Positions 1 through 9,994 of a stretch of DNA of 64,000 nt are shown piece after piece (position 1 is the first letter of the stretch; each line of letters starts with the position of its first letter). The notes beneath the pieces are model-generated. The model saw nothing but the letters and a program-made list of their open reading frames with translations, searched no databases and was not told where the DNA came from. This DNA comes from Methylobacterium mesophilicum SR1.6/6 (GTDB taxonomy: Bacteria; Pseudomonadota; Alphaproteobacteria; Rhizobiales; Beijerinckiaceae). The position numbers were made by a program, and so were the translations under genes. The stretch is from contig NZ_CP043538.1 in assembly GCF_000364445.2 (NCBI RefSeq), positions 6,341,301 through 6,405,300 of the forward strand, given 5' to 3'.

Positions 1-1
1 C

Positions 2-1135
2 GGCGACTTCTCGCAGATCCTTGTCCGCCTGGAGGAGGAGATCCAGGAGGATGCCGGCGAGAAGTTCTCCGTCGGCTCGCCGAAGCAGATCGGCGACATC
101 CTGTTCGGCAAGATGGGCCTGCCGGGGGCCAAGAAGACACCCTCCGGCCAATGGGCGACGCCTGCCACGCTGCTGGAGGAGCTGGCCCAGGCGGGCCACG
201 AACTTCCGAAGAAGATCCTAGAGTACCGCCAGCTCTCGAAGCTGAAATCCACCTACACGGACTCCCTCCAGACCCATGCCGATCGCGAAACCGCGCGGGT
301 CCACACGTCGTTCTCCCTGGCGGCGACCACGACGGGGCGACTCTCCTCCTCCGAGCCGAACCTGCAGAACATCCCGATCCGCACCGAGGAGGGACGGCGC
401 ATCCGCCGCGCCTTCGTGGCCGCGCCCGGCAACCGGCTGATTTCGGCCGACTACTCGCAGATCGAGTTGCGGCTCCTGGCCCACATGGCCGACATTCCGG
501 AACTCCGGAAGGCCTTCGAGGACGGGATCGACATCCACGCGGCCACCGCCTCGGCGATGTTCGGCGTGCCGCTCAAGGACATGACCCCTGACCTGCGGCG
601 GCGGGCCAAGACCATCAATTTCGGCATCATCTACGGCATCTCGGCCTTCGGGCTGGCCGACCGGCTCGGGATCGGCCGCGAGGAGGCCTCGGCGTTCATC
701 AAGCAGTATTTCGAGCAGTTCCCGGGGATCCGAGACTACATCGAGACGACCAAGAAGAGTTGCCGCGACAAGGGCTTCGTGACGACCCTGTTCGGCCGGG
801 TCTGCCACTACCCGCAGATCCGCTCCAACAACCCGTCCGAGCGCGCCAGCGTCGAGCGGCAGGCGATCAACGCGCCGATTCAAGGCTCGGCCGCCGACAT
901 CATCCGCCGGGCCATGGCGCGGATGGAGACGGCGCTGGCGGCCAAGAAGCTCAAGGCGCAGATGCTGCTGCAGGTGCACGACGAGCTGGTGTTCGAGGTT
1001 GCCGAGGACGAGGTGGACAAAGCGATCCCGGTGATCGCCTCGGTGATGGAGGAGGCGCCGGCGCCCGCGCTGACACTGCGGGTGCCGCTGGTGGTGGAGG
1101 CCAAGGCGGCTGGGAACTGGCAAGAGGCGCATTGA
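2..1135 (+). CDS. polA: DNA polymerase I, C-terminal part (5' end outside window)
   Basis: Family A DNA polymerase used in Okazaki fragment processing and excision repair. Only the last 377 residues are present; the frame is open to the window edge, so the gene starts upstream. Visible polymerase motifs in order are motif A (DYSQIELRLLAHM), the O-helix with RRRAKTINFGIIYG, and motif C (QVHDELVFE) near the C-terminus. The 5'-nuclease and 3'-exonuclease domains would lie upstream. Identity is very secure from these motifs. A start codon cannot be assigned. Confidence 0.97.
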   Translation, partial: GDFSQILVRLEEEIQEDAGEKFSVGSPKQIGDILFGKMGLPGAKKTPSGQWATPATLLEELAQAGHELPKKILEYRQLSKLKSTYTDSLQTHADRETARVHTSFSLAATTTGRLSSSEPNLQNIPIRTEEGRRIRRAFVAAPGNRLISADYSQIELRLLAHMADIPELRKAFEDGIDIHAATASAMFGVPLKDMTPDLRRRAKTINFGIIYGISAFGLADRLGIGREEASAFIKQYFEQFPGIRDYIETTKKSCRDKGFVTTLFGRVCHYPQIRSNNPSERASVERQAINAPIQGSAADIIRRAMARMETALAAKKLKAQMLLQVHDELVFEVAEDEVDKAIPVIASVMEEAPAPALTLRVPLVVEAKAAGNWQEAH

Positions 1136-1227
1136 CAGGTCGGGTCGGATCGACGTTAAGCCGACCCCTTTGCAACTGGTGCGAAGCAAGCCGGTCAGCG
1201 CTACCCCTGCCAATGTCCTGGTGCCGT

Positions 1228-1256
1228 GGGTTGCTTCGCTCCGCTCGCGAGGACGG
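1228..1256. repeat. Half copy of an interspersed repeat (degenerate)
   Basis: This segment of the polA/kinase intergenic region resembles the right arm of the inverted repeat at 60300-60328. Both share GCTTCGCT, then GCTCGC and GACGG with the same spacing and a few substitutions. No left arm is seen here. The rest of 1136-1359 shows no gene; a weak GGTCGG/CCGACC hairpin follows the polA stop. Confidence 0.35.
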
Positions 1257-1359
1257 TGGTGCTCCGAAACGACGTCGTTGAACTGCGAGCGGGCCTCTTG
1301 GAGATGCCGCCGACGACGCTCATACGCCGTACGCCCATGACATGCCGCGTTCGTAGCTT

Positions 1360-3447
1360 GTGACCAATCTTCTCTCCTTCCTCGACGGCGGCGGCGAAGC
1401 TGCGGCCATGATCCGCGCCCGCGACTGGACCGGCCATCCCCTCGGTGCCCCGGAGACGTGGTCGGCGGAGTTGCGCGCGGCGCTCTCGCTCGTGCTCAAC
1501 TCGCCGGAATCGATGATCCTGGCCTGGGGCCCCGACCTCCACTTCTTTTTCAACGACACCTACTTCCCGCTCCTGGGCCCCCGGCTGCCCTGGGCCATGG
1601 GCGCGCGGTTCGACGCGGTCTGGGCCGATGCCTGGGTGCAGGCGAAGCCGATCATCGACGCCGCCATGGCCGGCCAGCCCGAGCGCTTCGTCGATCTGCC
1701 ATGGCAGCTCGACACCGACCGGGGCGCTCGGGAGACGTGGTGGAGCTTCTCCTACTCGCGGGTGCTCGATGCCGAGGGCAGGGTCGCCGGGCTGTTCATT
1801 CTCACGAACGAGACCACCGGCCGGGTGCTCGCCGACGCCGCCCTCAAGGACAGCCAGGCTCAGCTCGAGATGGCGCTCGCGGAGCTGCGCAACCTCAACG
1901 CCACCCTGGCGCGTCAGGTCGAGGAGCGCACCGCCGACCGCAACGCCCTGTGGACGCTCTCCTCCGACATGATGCTGCGCTGCCTGTTCGACGCGACGAT
2001 CACCGCCGTGAACCCGGCCTGGACCGAGGTGCTCGGCTGGCACGCGGACGAACTCGTCGGCACGAACCTTATGGGTCTCGTCCATCCCGACGATCTGACC
2101 CGCACGATCGAGGGGGCGCGGCAACTCGCCGAGGGGACAAGTCTCGCGCGATTTGACAACCGCTACCGCCACCGGGACGGCAGCTACCGCTGGATCAGCT
2201 GGGCCGCCCGGCCCGGCGAGGGGGTGATCAACGCCGTCGGACGCGACTTCACCGCCGAGCGCGAGCGCGCCGACGCCCTGGCGGCCGCCGAGGAGGCCCT
2301 GCGCCAATCCCAGAAGATGGAGGCGGTGGGGCAACTCACCGGCGGCATCGCGCACGATTTCAACAATCTGCTGGCCGGCATCTCGGGATCCCTGGAACTC
2401 ATGCAGACCCGGCTGAGCCAGGGCCGCATGATGGACGTGGACCGCTACATCAACGCCGCGCAGGGGGCCTCCAAGCGCGCCGCGTCCCTGACTCATCGGC
2501 TGCTCGCCTTCTCGCGCCGCCAGACCCTCGACCCCAAGCCCACCAACGTGAACCGCTTGGTCGCCGGCATGGAGGAGTTGATCCGGCGCACCGTGGGACC
2601 CGCGGTGGTCGTCGAGGTAGTCGGCGCCGCCGGTCTCTGGACCGCCCTGGTCGATCCGCCGCAGCTGGAGAACGCGCTCCTGAACCTCTGCATCAACGCT
2701 CGGGACGCGATGCCGGAGGGCGGACGCATCACCGTCGAGACGGCCAATGCGTGGCTCGACGAGCGCGCCGCCCGGCGCCACGACATGCCGGCGGGCCAGT
2801 ATCTGTCGCTGTGCGTCACCGATAGCGGCACCGGCATGCCGCCGGAGATCGTCGACAAGGTCTTCGAGCCGTTCTTCACGACCAAGCCGCTGGGGCAGGG
2901 GACCGGTCTCGGCCTCTCGATGATCTACGGCTTCGCGCAGCAATCGGGCGGGCAGGTTCGGATCTACTCGGAGGTCGGCCAGGGCACCACGGTGTGCCTC
3001 TACCTGCCGCGCCATCTCGGGGCGGCGGCGGAGGAGGATCCGCACGCCGGGTTCGGCGCGCCGCCGCGGGCCGCCCCAGGGGAGACAGTGCTGGTGGTGG
3101 ACGACGAGCCGACCGTGCGGATGCTGATCACCGAGGTTCTGGAGGATCTCGGCTACACTCCCATCGAGGCCGCCGACAGCAGCGCCGGCCTCAAGGTGCT
3201 GCAATCCGACGTGCGCATCGACCTGCTGGTGACCGATATCGGGCTCCCGGGCGGGATGAACGGGCGCCAGATGGCCGAGGCCGGTCGGGTCAATAGGCCG
3301 GGGCTCAAGGTGCTGTTCATCACCGGCTACGCGGAGAACGCCGTGTTCGGGAACGGCCAGCTCGATCCCGGCATGCAGGTCATCACCAAGCCGTTCGTGG
3401 TGGAGGTGCTGGGCGCGCGCATCCGCGAGATGATCGGCACGGCTTGA
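1360..3447 (+). CDS. PAS-domain hybrid sensor histidine kinase / response regulator
   Basis: A 695-residue soluble hybrid kinase. The N-terminal sensor (about 1-170) is PAS-like, followed by a short coiled coil and a second PAS domain (about 195-310, containing [10 protein letters not shown]). The dimerisation/phosphoacceptor helix carries [16 protein letters not shown]. An HATPase domain has an N-box ([11 protein letters not shown]) and G-boxes ([14 protein letters not shown]). A C-terminal receiver (about 575-690) has DDEP and the acceptor Asp in VTDIGLPG. No transmembrane segment is evident, so it probably senses a cytosolic signal. The start is GTG at 1360; an upstream in-frame ATG is followed by TAG. 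No regulator gene is adjacent. Confidence 0.9.
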   Translation: MTNLLSFLDGGGEAAAMIRARDWTGHPLGAPETWSAELRAALSLVLNSPESMILAWGPDLHFFFNDTYFPLLGPRLPWAMGARFDAVWADAWVQAKPIIDAAMAGQPERFVDLPWQLDTDRGARETWWSFSYSRVLDAEGRVAGLFILTNETTGRVLADAALKDSQAQLEMALAELRNLNATLARQVEERTADRNALWTLSSDMMLRCLFDATITAVNPAWTEVLGWHADELVGTNLMGLVHPDDLTRTIEGARQLAEGTSLARFDNRYRHRDGSYRWISWAARPGEGVINAVGRDFTAERERADALAAAEEALRQSQKMEAVGQLTGGIAHDFNNLLAGISGSLELMQTRLSQGRMMDVDRYINAAQGASKRAASLTHRLLAFSRRQTLDPKPTNVNRLVAGMEELIRRTVGPAVVVEVVGAAGLWTALVDPPQLENALLNLCINARDAMPEGGRITVETANAWLDERAARRHDMPAGQYLSLCVTDSGTGMPPEIVDKVFEPFFTTKPLGQGTGLGLSMIYGFAQQSGGQVRIYSEVGQGTTVCLYLPRHLGAAAEEDPHAGFGAPPRAAPGETVLVVDDEPTVRMLITEVLEDLGYTPIEAADSSAGLKVLQSDVRIDLLVTDIGLPGGMNGRQMAEAGRVNRPGLKVLFITGYAENAVFGNGQLDPGMQVITKPFVVEVLGARIREMIGTA

Positions 3448-3502
3448 CCGCGCCGCCGGTTCGGGCCTCATCGACCGGCAAATGCCGGGGAGGAGATACG
3501 CG

Positions 3503-4474
3503 ATGCGGGCGCTGCTGTGCACGAGGCTCGACGGGCCGGAGCATCTGGAGATCGCCGAGCGCCCCGACCCGGTGCCCGGCCCTGGGCAGGCCCTGGTGCG
3601 GATCCGGCTCGCGGCGCTGAACTTCTTCGATACGCTCATCGTCGCCGGCCGCTATCAGGTGAAGCCGCCGCTGCCGTTCTCCCCCGGCGGAGAGGGCGTC
3701 GGCGTGGTGGAAGCCCTGGGCGAGGGAAGCTCGGGCGTCGCGGTGGGCGACCGGGTGATCGTCCATGCTGGGCACGGCTGCTGCGCGGAACTGATCGCCG
3801 TCGATGCCAGGAAGCTCACGCCCGTTCCGGACGCCGTTCCGGACGAGCAGGCGGCTGGGCTCACCATCACGTATGGGACGTCGCTCCACGCGCTCGCGAA
3901 CCGGGCGCGGCTGCAGCCTGGTGAGTGGCTCGCGGTCCTCGGCGCCTCCGGCGGCGTCGGCCTCGCCGCGGTGGAACTCGGCCGGCTGATCGGCGCGCGG
4001 GTGATCGCCTGCGCCTCCTCGGAGGAGAAGCTCGCGGTCGCCCGCGCCCACGGGGCCGAGGCGACGCTGGTCTACGACCCCGCGACGCTCAAGGACGAGC
4101 TGCGCGCAATCAGCGGCGGCGGGGTGGACGTGGTCTACGACGCGGTCGGGGACGCCTACGCGGAGCCGGCCCTGCGGGCGCTCGGCTGGCGCGGGCGCTA
4201 CCTCGTGATCGGATTCGCCGCCGGCGCGATCCCGCGGCTGCCCCTGAACCTGATGCTCCTCAAGGAACTCGACGTGCAGGGCGTCCACTGGGGCGCCTTT
4301 CTGGACCGCGAGCCGGAGGCGCATCAGGCCGACCAGCGCCAGCTCCTCGGCTGGGTGGCGGAGGGCGAGCTCACCGCGAAGGTTCATGGAGTCTATCCGC
4401 TGACCGAGTTCCCCGAGGCCTTCGGCCTGCTGACCCGCAGGGCCGCGGTGGGGAAGGTGTTGCTGCGACCCTGA
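3503..4474 (+). CDS. NADPH:quinone oxidoreductase family protein (zinc-free MDR)
   Basis: A 323-residue medium-chain dehydrogenase/reductase. It has an N-terminal GroES-like domain and a Rossmann fold with GASGGVGLAAVELGRLIGA (about 149-167). It lacks the zinc-ligand pattern of alcohol dehydrogenases, as expected for quinone oxidoreductase/crotonase-type reductases. Typical substrates are quinones or enoyl compounds with NADPH, but the substrate cannot be told from sequence. The start at 3503 is chosen because GGGGAGGAGA lies just upstream; an ATG 21 bases earlier has no such site. Confidence 0.88.
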   Translation: MRALLCTRLDGPEHLEIAERPDPVPGPGQALVRIRLAALNFFDTLIVAGRYQVKPPLPFSPGGEGVGVVEALGEGSSGVAVGDRVIVHAGHGCCAELIAVDARKLTPVPDAVPDEQAAGLTITYGTSLHALANRARLQPGEWLAVLGASGGVGLAAVELGRLIGARVIACASSEEKLAVARAHGAEATLVYDPATLKDELRAISGGGVDVVYDAVGDAYAEPALRALGWRGRYLVIGFAAGAIPRLPLNLMLLKELDVQGVHWGAFLDREPEAHQADQRQLLGWVAEGELTAKVHGVYPLTEFPEAFGLLTRRAAVGKVLLRP

Positions 4475-4595
4475 GGGCCGCGCGCCAAGAATTCACTAGA
4501 CAAACCATAGGACGTATCGTCGAAAAACCAAGCATTTACGGCAAAATGTCATCATGCTCTGCCAGATCCGCGGTGTGATCTCGATGGAGCTGACG

Positions 4596-6278
4596 ATGAT
4601 TTGGTTTCAAAATATAGCTTTCAAGCTGGCGCTATCATCCATAATCGCACTTTTGATCTTGATTATAGGTGATGTTGGCAATTTGGTGCAGCTCAAAACG
4701 ATCGAGTCGTCAGGCCGGGAGGCGCGCGAGACCTGGCTGCGGAAGGACAGGGAGCTGGACGCGCTCCAGTTCCTAGTTCTCCGCTATCACACCACGACCA
4801 TCCGCAAGGTCGTCGCCGTCGACGCGGGCGAGAACCGGGACCTCGATAACGAATTCATCGAGATGGACGCCTTGATCCCGGGAAAGTTCCGGCAATACAG
4901 AGCCCGCGTCGGCACCCCCCGCGAGGCTGCATTGTGGGACGCGTTCGAGAAGCGTTGGAAGGCGTACCTGTCCGTGCGCGAGCCGATCGTCGCCGCGGTC
5001 GCGCGGGGAGACCGGAACGCGGCCCGCGACGCGATCGCGCCCGCCCGACCGCCGCTGGTTGACAGCTTCGACGCGCTCGCGGACCTCGCCAAGGTAAACG
5101 CTGAGGGTACCGAGACGGCGACGCGCCGCGCGGACGCCGCCTACCAGGCGGCCTGGATCTTCTCCCTGGGGTTGTTGCTGATCGGCCTGATCGCCGCGGG
5201 AGCGGCGCTCTGGTGGGTCTGGCGCTCGGTGGCGCGGCCGATCCGGTCTCTGACGGACATGATGAGACGCTTGGCGGCGGACGACCTGACCGTACCGGTC
5301 TTCGGCGCGGAGCGGCGCGACGAGATCGGCGCCATGGCCGCGTCCGTCCAGGTCTTCAAGGACGGACTGCTCCGGAATCGGACCCTTGAGGCGGAGGCTT
5401 CCCAGGCACGCGCCATCGCCGAGGAGCAGCGGCGGGCCGGCATGCGCCAGATCGCCGAAGCTTTCGAGAATGCCGTCGGCGGGATCATCGGCACGGTGTC
5501 GACGGCGGCGGCGGCGCTTCAGAGCACGGCCTCGACCATGACCACGGCGGCGACCGGCACGGCCGACCGGTCGCGGCTGGTGGCGAGCGCGGCCGGCACG
5601 GCAGCATCCAACGTCAACACCGCGGCCGCCGCCGCCGAGGAACTCGGAACCTCCGTCCAGGAGATCGGCCGTCAGGTCTCAAGCTCCACGGCGATGACCC
5701 AAGCGGCCGTCGAGGACGCGGAATCCACCGCCCATCTGGTGCAGGATCTGAGCGGCGCGGCGGCCCGCATCGGCGACGTGGTGACGATGATCACGGCCAT
5801 CGCCGAGCAGACCAACCTGCTGGCGCTCAACGCGACGATCGAGGCGGCGCGTGCCGGTGAGGCCGGCCGCGGCTTCGCCGTGGTCGCCGCGGAGGTGAAG
5901 GCGCTGGCCGGCCAGACCGCCCGGGCGACCGACGAGATCAGCAGCCACATCGCCCGGATCCAGGGATCGACGGGGGACGCCGTCGCGGCCATGGGCCGGA
6001 TCAGCGGGCGCATCCAGGAGATCAGCGCCGTCGCGACCCGGATCGCCGCCGCGGTCGAGGAGCAGGGGGCCGCCACGCAGGAGATCGTCCGCAACGTGGC
6101 AGAGGCCGCGCAGGGCGCGGGCAAGGTCACAGACACTATTTCCGGCGTGGCGGAGGCCGCGAAGGAGACCGGGGCCGCGGCGAACCAGGTCCTCACGGCG
6201 GCGTCCGAACTGACGCACCACGCCGAGACCCTCGGCCGCGAGGTGACGCACTTCCTCGGAACGGTGCGAGCGGCCTGA
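4596..6278 (+). CDS. Methyl-accepting chemotaxis protein
   Basis: A 560-residue transducer. TM1 is at about 5-30, followed by a four-helix-bundle type periplasmic sensor (about 35-185) and TM2 (about 190-212). A HAMP domain ([21 protein letters not shown]) and a long cytoplasmic signalling coiled coil follow. The hairpin tip, which contacts CheA/CheW, carries [21 protein letters not shown]. The start at 4596 has GGAG 6 bases upstream; ATGs at 4584 and 4554 are alternatives. The leader and first codons (4490-4690) are clearly AT-richer than the surroundings. No C-terminal CheR/CheB pentapeptide is seen, and no che genes are in the window. Confidence 0.93.
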   Translation: MIWFQNIAFKLALSSIIALLILIIGDVGNLVQLKTIESSGREARETWLRKDRELDALQFLVLRYHTTTIRKVVAVDAGENRDLDNEFIEMDALIPGKFRQYRARVGTPREAALWDAFEKRWKAYLSVREPIVAAVARGDRNAARDAIAPARPPLVDSFDALADLAKVNAEGTETATRRADAAYQAAWIFSLGLLLIGLIAAGAALWWVWRSVARPIRSLTDMMRRLAADDLTVPVFGAERRDEIGAMAASVQVFKDGLLRNRTLEAEASQARAIAEEQRRAGMRQIAEAFENAVGGIIGTVSTAAAALQSTASTMTTAATGTADRSRLVASAAGTAASNVNTAAAAAEELGTSVQEIGRQVSSSTAMTQAAVEDAESTAHLVQDLSGAAARIGDVVTMITAIAEQTNLLALNATIEAARAGEAGRGFAVVAAEVKALAGQTARATDEISSHIARIQGSTGDAVAAMGRISGRIQEISAVATRIAAAVEEQGAATQEIVRNVAEAAQGAGKVTDTISGVAEAAKETGAAANQVLTAASELTHHAETLGREVTHFLGTVRAA

Positions 6279-6331
6279 TCGGGACCCGGCGCGGCCTGCG
6301 CGAACGCTGGCCGCCTGTCCCGGCGGGTGCT

Positions 6332-7345
6332 TCAGAGCAGTCCGCGCGCTTTGGCGAGCCCGACGAGATCGGCCTGCGGGCGGGCGCCGATATGCTGGAT
6401 GATTTCCGCGGCCGCCAGCGTCCCGAGGCGCGCGCTCGTTACGTTGTCGAGGCCACGGGCGTGCCCCGCCAGGAAGCCGGCCGCAAACAGGTCGCCCGCG
6501 CCGGTCGTGTCCACTACCGCGTCGACCGGGCTCGCCTCGACCGCGTGGACCTCTCCGCCCTGCACCACCAGGGCGCCGTCGGCCGAGCGCGTGACCAGGC
6601 CGAGCAGGTGCCGCCCACGGGCGTTTCGCTCGTCGCGCAGGGCTGCCACGGCGGCCTCGGGATCGTCGGTCTGATAGAGGCTCTGGAGTTCGCCCATGTT
6701 GGCGAACAGGATGTCGATGCTGCCGTCTCGGACGAGGTCCAGGAACTCGTCCCGGTAGCGTCCGACGCAGAACGCGTCAGACAGGGTCAGCGCGACGGCG
6801 TTGCCGGCCTGATGGGCGATCTGTGCGGCCTTCCGGAACGCGTCCTTGGCGGCCGGCGGATCCCAGAGGTAGCCCTCAAGGTAGACGACCCGGGCCGAGC
6901 TCACGAGCGCCTTGTCGACGTCGTCGGGCGAGAGTCCCTGGCAGGCGCCGAGATAGGTGCTCATGGTACGCTCGCCGTCCGGCGTCACCAGGATGAGGCA
7001 CCGCGCGGTCGCCGGTCCGTCCATCGCGGCCGGGACCGTGAAGCCCACGCCGGTGGCCTGGAGATCGTGGCTGAACAGGCCGCCGAGTTCGTCGTCGCGG
7101 ACCTTGCCGACGAAATTCGTCCTGGCGCCGAGCAGGGCCGCGCCCACGGCTGTGTTGGCCCCCGACCCGCCCGAGACGATCGTCGCCTGTCCCATGGCCT
7201 GGAACAAGGTCTCGGCCCGCGGCTCGTCGATGAGCTGCATCGCGCCCTTGGTGACGCCCTGCGCGTCGAGGAACGCGTCGTCCGTCCGGGCGATCACGTC
7301 GACGATCGCGTTGCCGAGAACGAGGAGATCGAGGGCTGCAGTCAT
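6332..7345 (-). CDS. Adenosine kinase (PfkB family)
   Basis: A 337-residue ribokinase-fold sugar/nucleoside kinase. PfkB signature 1 region has VSGGSGANTAVGAALLG (about 57-74), and signature 2 has DTTGAGDLFAAGF near 278-290, with the catalytic Asp in GAGD. The overall sequence matches alphaproteobacterial adenosine kinases, which phosphorylate adenosine with ATP to AMP. A related nucleoside or sugar kinase activity remains possible. AGGA lies 8 bases before the ATG at 7345. Confidence 0.88.
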   Translation of the reverse strand: MTAALDLLVLGNAIVDVIARTDDAFLDAQGVTKGAMQLIDEPRAETLFQAMGQATIVSGGSGANTAVGAALLGARTNFVGKVRDDELGGLFSHDLQATGVGFTVPAAMDGPATARCLILVTPDGERTMSTYLGACQGLSPDDVDKALVSSARVVYLEGYLWDPPAAKDAFRKAAQIAHQAGNAVALTLSDAFCVGRYRDEFLDLVRDGSIDILFANMGELQSLYQTDDPEAAVAALRDERNARGRHLLGLVTRSADGALVVQGGEVHAVEASPVDAVVDTTGAGDLFAAGFLAGHARGLDNVTSARLGTLAAAEIIQHIGARPQADLVGLAKARGLL

Positions 7346-7397
7346 CCGGGCGTCCTGATTCGAGTCCGCGCCGCTGTGGCATCCGCCTCGGATCGGA

Positions 7398-7976
7398 TCA
7401 AGCTCCGTGGTCGGAGGCCGGCGGCAGATCGGCGAACAGGTCCGGCACAGGCAGGCTGAGGCCGGGCGGGGTCAGGTCTAACGTACCCTCGGTCGCGATC
7501 CGGGTCTCGATGAGGCCGCGTTGCGCGCGGCGGTGATGAATGACGAGACGCTTCACCGGATCCACGATCAGGTAGTGCATCACGCTCGCAAGGCTGAGAT
7601 AGCGGGTCAGTTTGAGGCCCGAATCGACCGCGCGAGTACCTGGCGACTGCACTTCGACGACGATGACGGGATCGGGCACCTCGACGGCATCGAGATCCAT
7701 TCGGGGACCGCAATAGACCAGCGCATCGGGCTCGAACGTCGTCCTAGCGTCGACGCGGACGGTCATGCCGTCGGGCATCATGTGACAGCCGAGCCCGGCG
7801 CGGGCGATCGCCCGGTGCAGGGCCGTCTGTGCGGCGTACTTCACGAGAGCGTGCCCGGCCCGTTCCGGCGACATCGCGAACACCTCGCCGTCGACCAGCT
7901 CGAAGCGTCCCGGCCGATCCTCGGCCCAGGCCAGGAACTCGTCGACATTCATCCGCGGCTTCGGCTGTGCGACCAT
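7398..7976 (-). CDS. Uma2 family (DUF820) restriction-endonuclease-fold protein
   Basis: A 192-residue member of the Uma2 family, which has a PD-(D/E)XK nuclease-like fold and is of unknown biological role. The expected core can be seen: FELVDGEVF near 23-31, EPDALVYCG, then VVEVQSP, then LKLTRYLSL supplying the Lys. All predicted catalytic acidic residues and the Lys look intact. No toxin/antitoxin partner or methylase is adjacent. The protein ends in a short variable tail. Confidence 0.85.
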   Translation of the reverse strand: MVAQPKPRMNVDEFLAWAEDRPGRFELVDGEVFAMSPERAGHALVKYAAQTALHRAIARAGLGCHMMPDGMTVRVDARTTFEPDALVYCGPRMDLDAVEVPDPVIVVEVQSPGTRAVDSGLKLTRYLSLASVMHYLIVDPVKRLVIHHRRAQRGLIETRIATEGTLDLTPPGLSLPVPDLFADLPPASDHGA

Positions 7977-8034
7977 GCGGAGAGGCTAGCATGGATCCGG
8001 GCTCCTGAGAGCCGGATCCGCGGAGCGTCGAGGC

Positions 8035-8487
8035 ATGTATCTGCGCAGCACTCCCGGCGCGAAGCACGATTCGGTCAAGCGGTGGAACCTGCCAGACCGC
8101 GTCTTCTTCGCTTGCGGCGCCTGCCACATCCTGGCCCACGCCTTACTCGAACGGTACGGCAGACCGGGGATGACCGTCCTCTGGTTCAAGCCGGCGCCCG
8201 GCTCCACCGGGAACCACATCGTGGTGGCGACGGAGGCCTGGGTCTTCGACTATTACGGCTACTGCGTGCGCAATCTTTGCATCGCCCGCACCTTCGACCG
8301 CGCGCGGCTCCGGATGCCCGGCTGGGGCGCCGCTCTGGTCCCGCTGCCGCCGGAAGTTCCGATCTCGGAAAGGAGGTTCGGGCGCATCGGCGGGCTGTGG
8401 CTCCGGGAGCCAAGACAGTTCGTCCACGATGCGCTGCCTCGGGCGCGCCGCTACCTCGGACGCTTTGGTCCGCCGCCGGACCGGTGA
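8035..8487 (+). CDS. Hypothetical protein with possible Cys-His-Asp hydrolase layout
   Basis: A 150-residue protein with no family I can name. Cysteines 27 and 30 sit in FFACGACHILAHALL. A strand pair follows with His61 (NHIVVATEAWVF) and Asp72 (VFDYYGYC). The order Cys, His, Asp over about 45 residues, with the His and Asp on successive strands, resembles papain-like/NlpC-type hydrolases, but the Cys-to-His spacing is short and this is inference only. It has no signal peptide or TM segment. It is divergent from the Uma2 gene with 58 bases between. Confidence 0.7.
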   Translation: MYLRSTPGAKHDSVKRWNLPDRVFFACGACHILAHALLERYGRPGMTVLWFKPAPGSTGNHIVVATEAWVFDYYGYCVRNLCIARTFDRARLRMPGWGAALVPLPPEVPISERRFGRIGGLWLREPRQFVHDALPRARRYLGRFGPPPDR

Positions 8488-8493
8488 GGATCC

Positions 8494-9900
8494 TCACCCG
8501 ACGATCTTCTCCAGCGCCACGTCCCGCGTCCGCGGACCGAGGAGGCCGACGAGCAGCCCCGCCATGAGCATCGCCGCCGAGATGAACAGGAAGACCCCCG
8601 GCGTGCCTGCCTGACGCAGCACGAAGGCGATGACGAACCCGGTGAAGATCGCCGAGAAGCGGCTCCATGAGTACACGAAGCCCACGGCCCGAGCCCGGAT
8701 GCCGGTCGGGAACAGCTCGGCCTGATAGGCGTGGAAGCTGTACGACATGACGTTGGAGGCGAGCGTCAGGCCGATGCCGAGCGCCACGATCGCGTTGACG
8801 TCCGTGGTGCGTGCGAAGGCGATTCCGCAGGCGATGTAGAGGAGCGCGGCCGCCACGATGACGTGCTTGCGCTCGAACCGGTCGGCGATGAGAAGCCCGA
8901 TCAGCGGGCCGACCGGGGCAGCAAGCGCGATCAGTGCCGTGTAGGCGAGGCTCGACGTGACCGTGATTCCCTGCGCCACCAGCAGGGTTGGGACCCAGTT
9001 CGCGAAGCCGTAGAAGCCGACCGTCTGAAAGACGTTGAAGCCTGCCATCATGATCGCCCGGCGCCGGTAGGGCGGCACCCAGAGGTCGCGGAACGCGCCG
9101 CGCGGCTGCACCGGTTCTGGTGCAGCGGGTGCAGGCAGCGGGCGCCCGGACTCGGCCGCCACCTGCGCTTCAAGCCGGCGAAGAACCGCGTCCGCCTCCG
9201 CGAGGCGCCCGTGCTCTACCAGCCAGCGCGGGCTCTCCGGCAGGCCCGCGCGCAGCCACCAGACCACGAGGGCCGCGGAGGCGCCGATCAGGACCACCCA
9301 GCGCCAGCCATCGACGCCCAGCGGGGCGACCGGGATGAGCAGATACGACAGAAACGCCACAGCCGGCACGGCTGTGAAGCCGATGCCCTGGCACAGGGCG
9401 AAGGCGCGGCCGCGAATTGCCTTCGGTACCAGTTCGGAGAGGTAGCTGCCGATCGTCACCATCTCCAGGCCGAGGCCGATGCCCGCGATGAGCCGCCAGA
9501 GATTGAGGCCGAAGGCCTCGGTCTGGCAGGCCATGACCACGTTGGCCGCCGTATAAGACAGGAGCGACCACGTGAAGATCGCCCGGCGCCCGAAGCGGTC
9601 GGCGAGCCAGCCGCACAGGAGGGTGCCGATGAACAGGCCGGTGAACAGGGCCGCGACGAAGCTCGCGACACCGCTGGCACCGAACAGGCCGGGCGTCGTC
9701 GGGGTCAGGATCCCCGCCTTGACGAGGCCGGGCGCCACGTAGCCGGTGAACAGCAGGTCGTAGAGCTCGAAAAAGAAGCCGAGGCCGAGCAGCGCCACGA
9801 GCCGCCAGATCGTGCGGGTCGGCGGCAGGCGGTCGAGCCGGGCGAGCAGGACGCCGGTCTCAAGGCCCTCCGGGGCTGCCCGCACTTCCATCGTCGCCAT
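8494..9900 (-). CDS. MFS transporter (sugar/organic-acid porter type)
   Basis: A 468-residue, 12-TM major facilitator. Typical loop motifs are GWLADRFGRRAIF after TM2 and ADRFERKHV in the second half. GIGLGLEMVTIGSYLSELVPKAIRGRAF in TM4-5 is typical of the sugar-porter and aromatic-acid:H+ symporter families. A long cytosolic loop (about 215-250) separates the halves. The substrate is unknown. The start at 9900 is chosen because the longer frame upstream is Arg-rich without membrane character. Its 3' end lies 6 bases beyond the convergent 8035 gene. Confidence 0.85.
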   Translation of the reverse strand: MATMEVRAAPEGLETGVLLARLDRLPPTRTIWRLVALLGLGFFFELYDLLFTGYVAPGLVKAGILTPTTPGLFGASGVASFVAALFTGLFIGTLLCGWLADRFGRRAIFTWSLLSYTAANVVMACQTEAFGLNLWRLIAGIGLGLEMVTIGSYLSELVPKAIRGRAFALCQGIGFTAVPAVAFLSYLLIPVAPLGVDGWRWVVLIGASAALVVWWLRAGLPESPRWLVEHGRLAEADAVLRRLEAQVAAESGRPLPAPAAPEPVQPRGAFRDLWVPPYRRRAIMMAGFNVFQTVGFYGFANWVPTLLVAQGITVTSSLAYTALIALAAPVGPLIGLLIADRFERKHVIVAAALLYIACGIAFARTTDVNAIVALGIGLTLASNVMSYSFHAYQAELFPTGIRARAVGFVYSWSRFSAIFTGFVIAFVLRQAGTPGVFLFISAAMLMAGLLVGLLGPRTRDVALEKIVG

Positions 9901-9994
9901 GCGCCGCCCCGAGCTCCGTTCCCGCCCCAGCCCGCAACTGCCTCGGAACGGCCGAGCCCACAAGGGCGCCCGCGCTGATCGCGGGCTCCACGGC

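Noticed and set aside
1201..3639. Long antisense ORF (812 residues) opposite the hybrid kinase
   Set aside because: It is a high-GC shadow of the real gene, rich in Arg/Gly/Pro/His with no recognisable domain.
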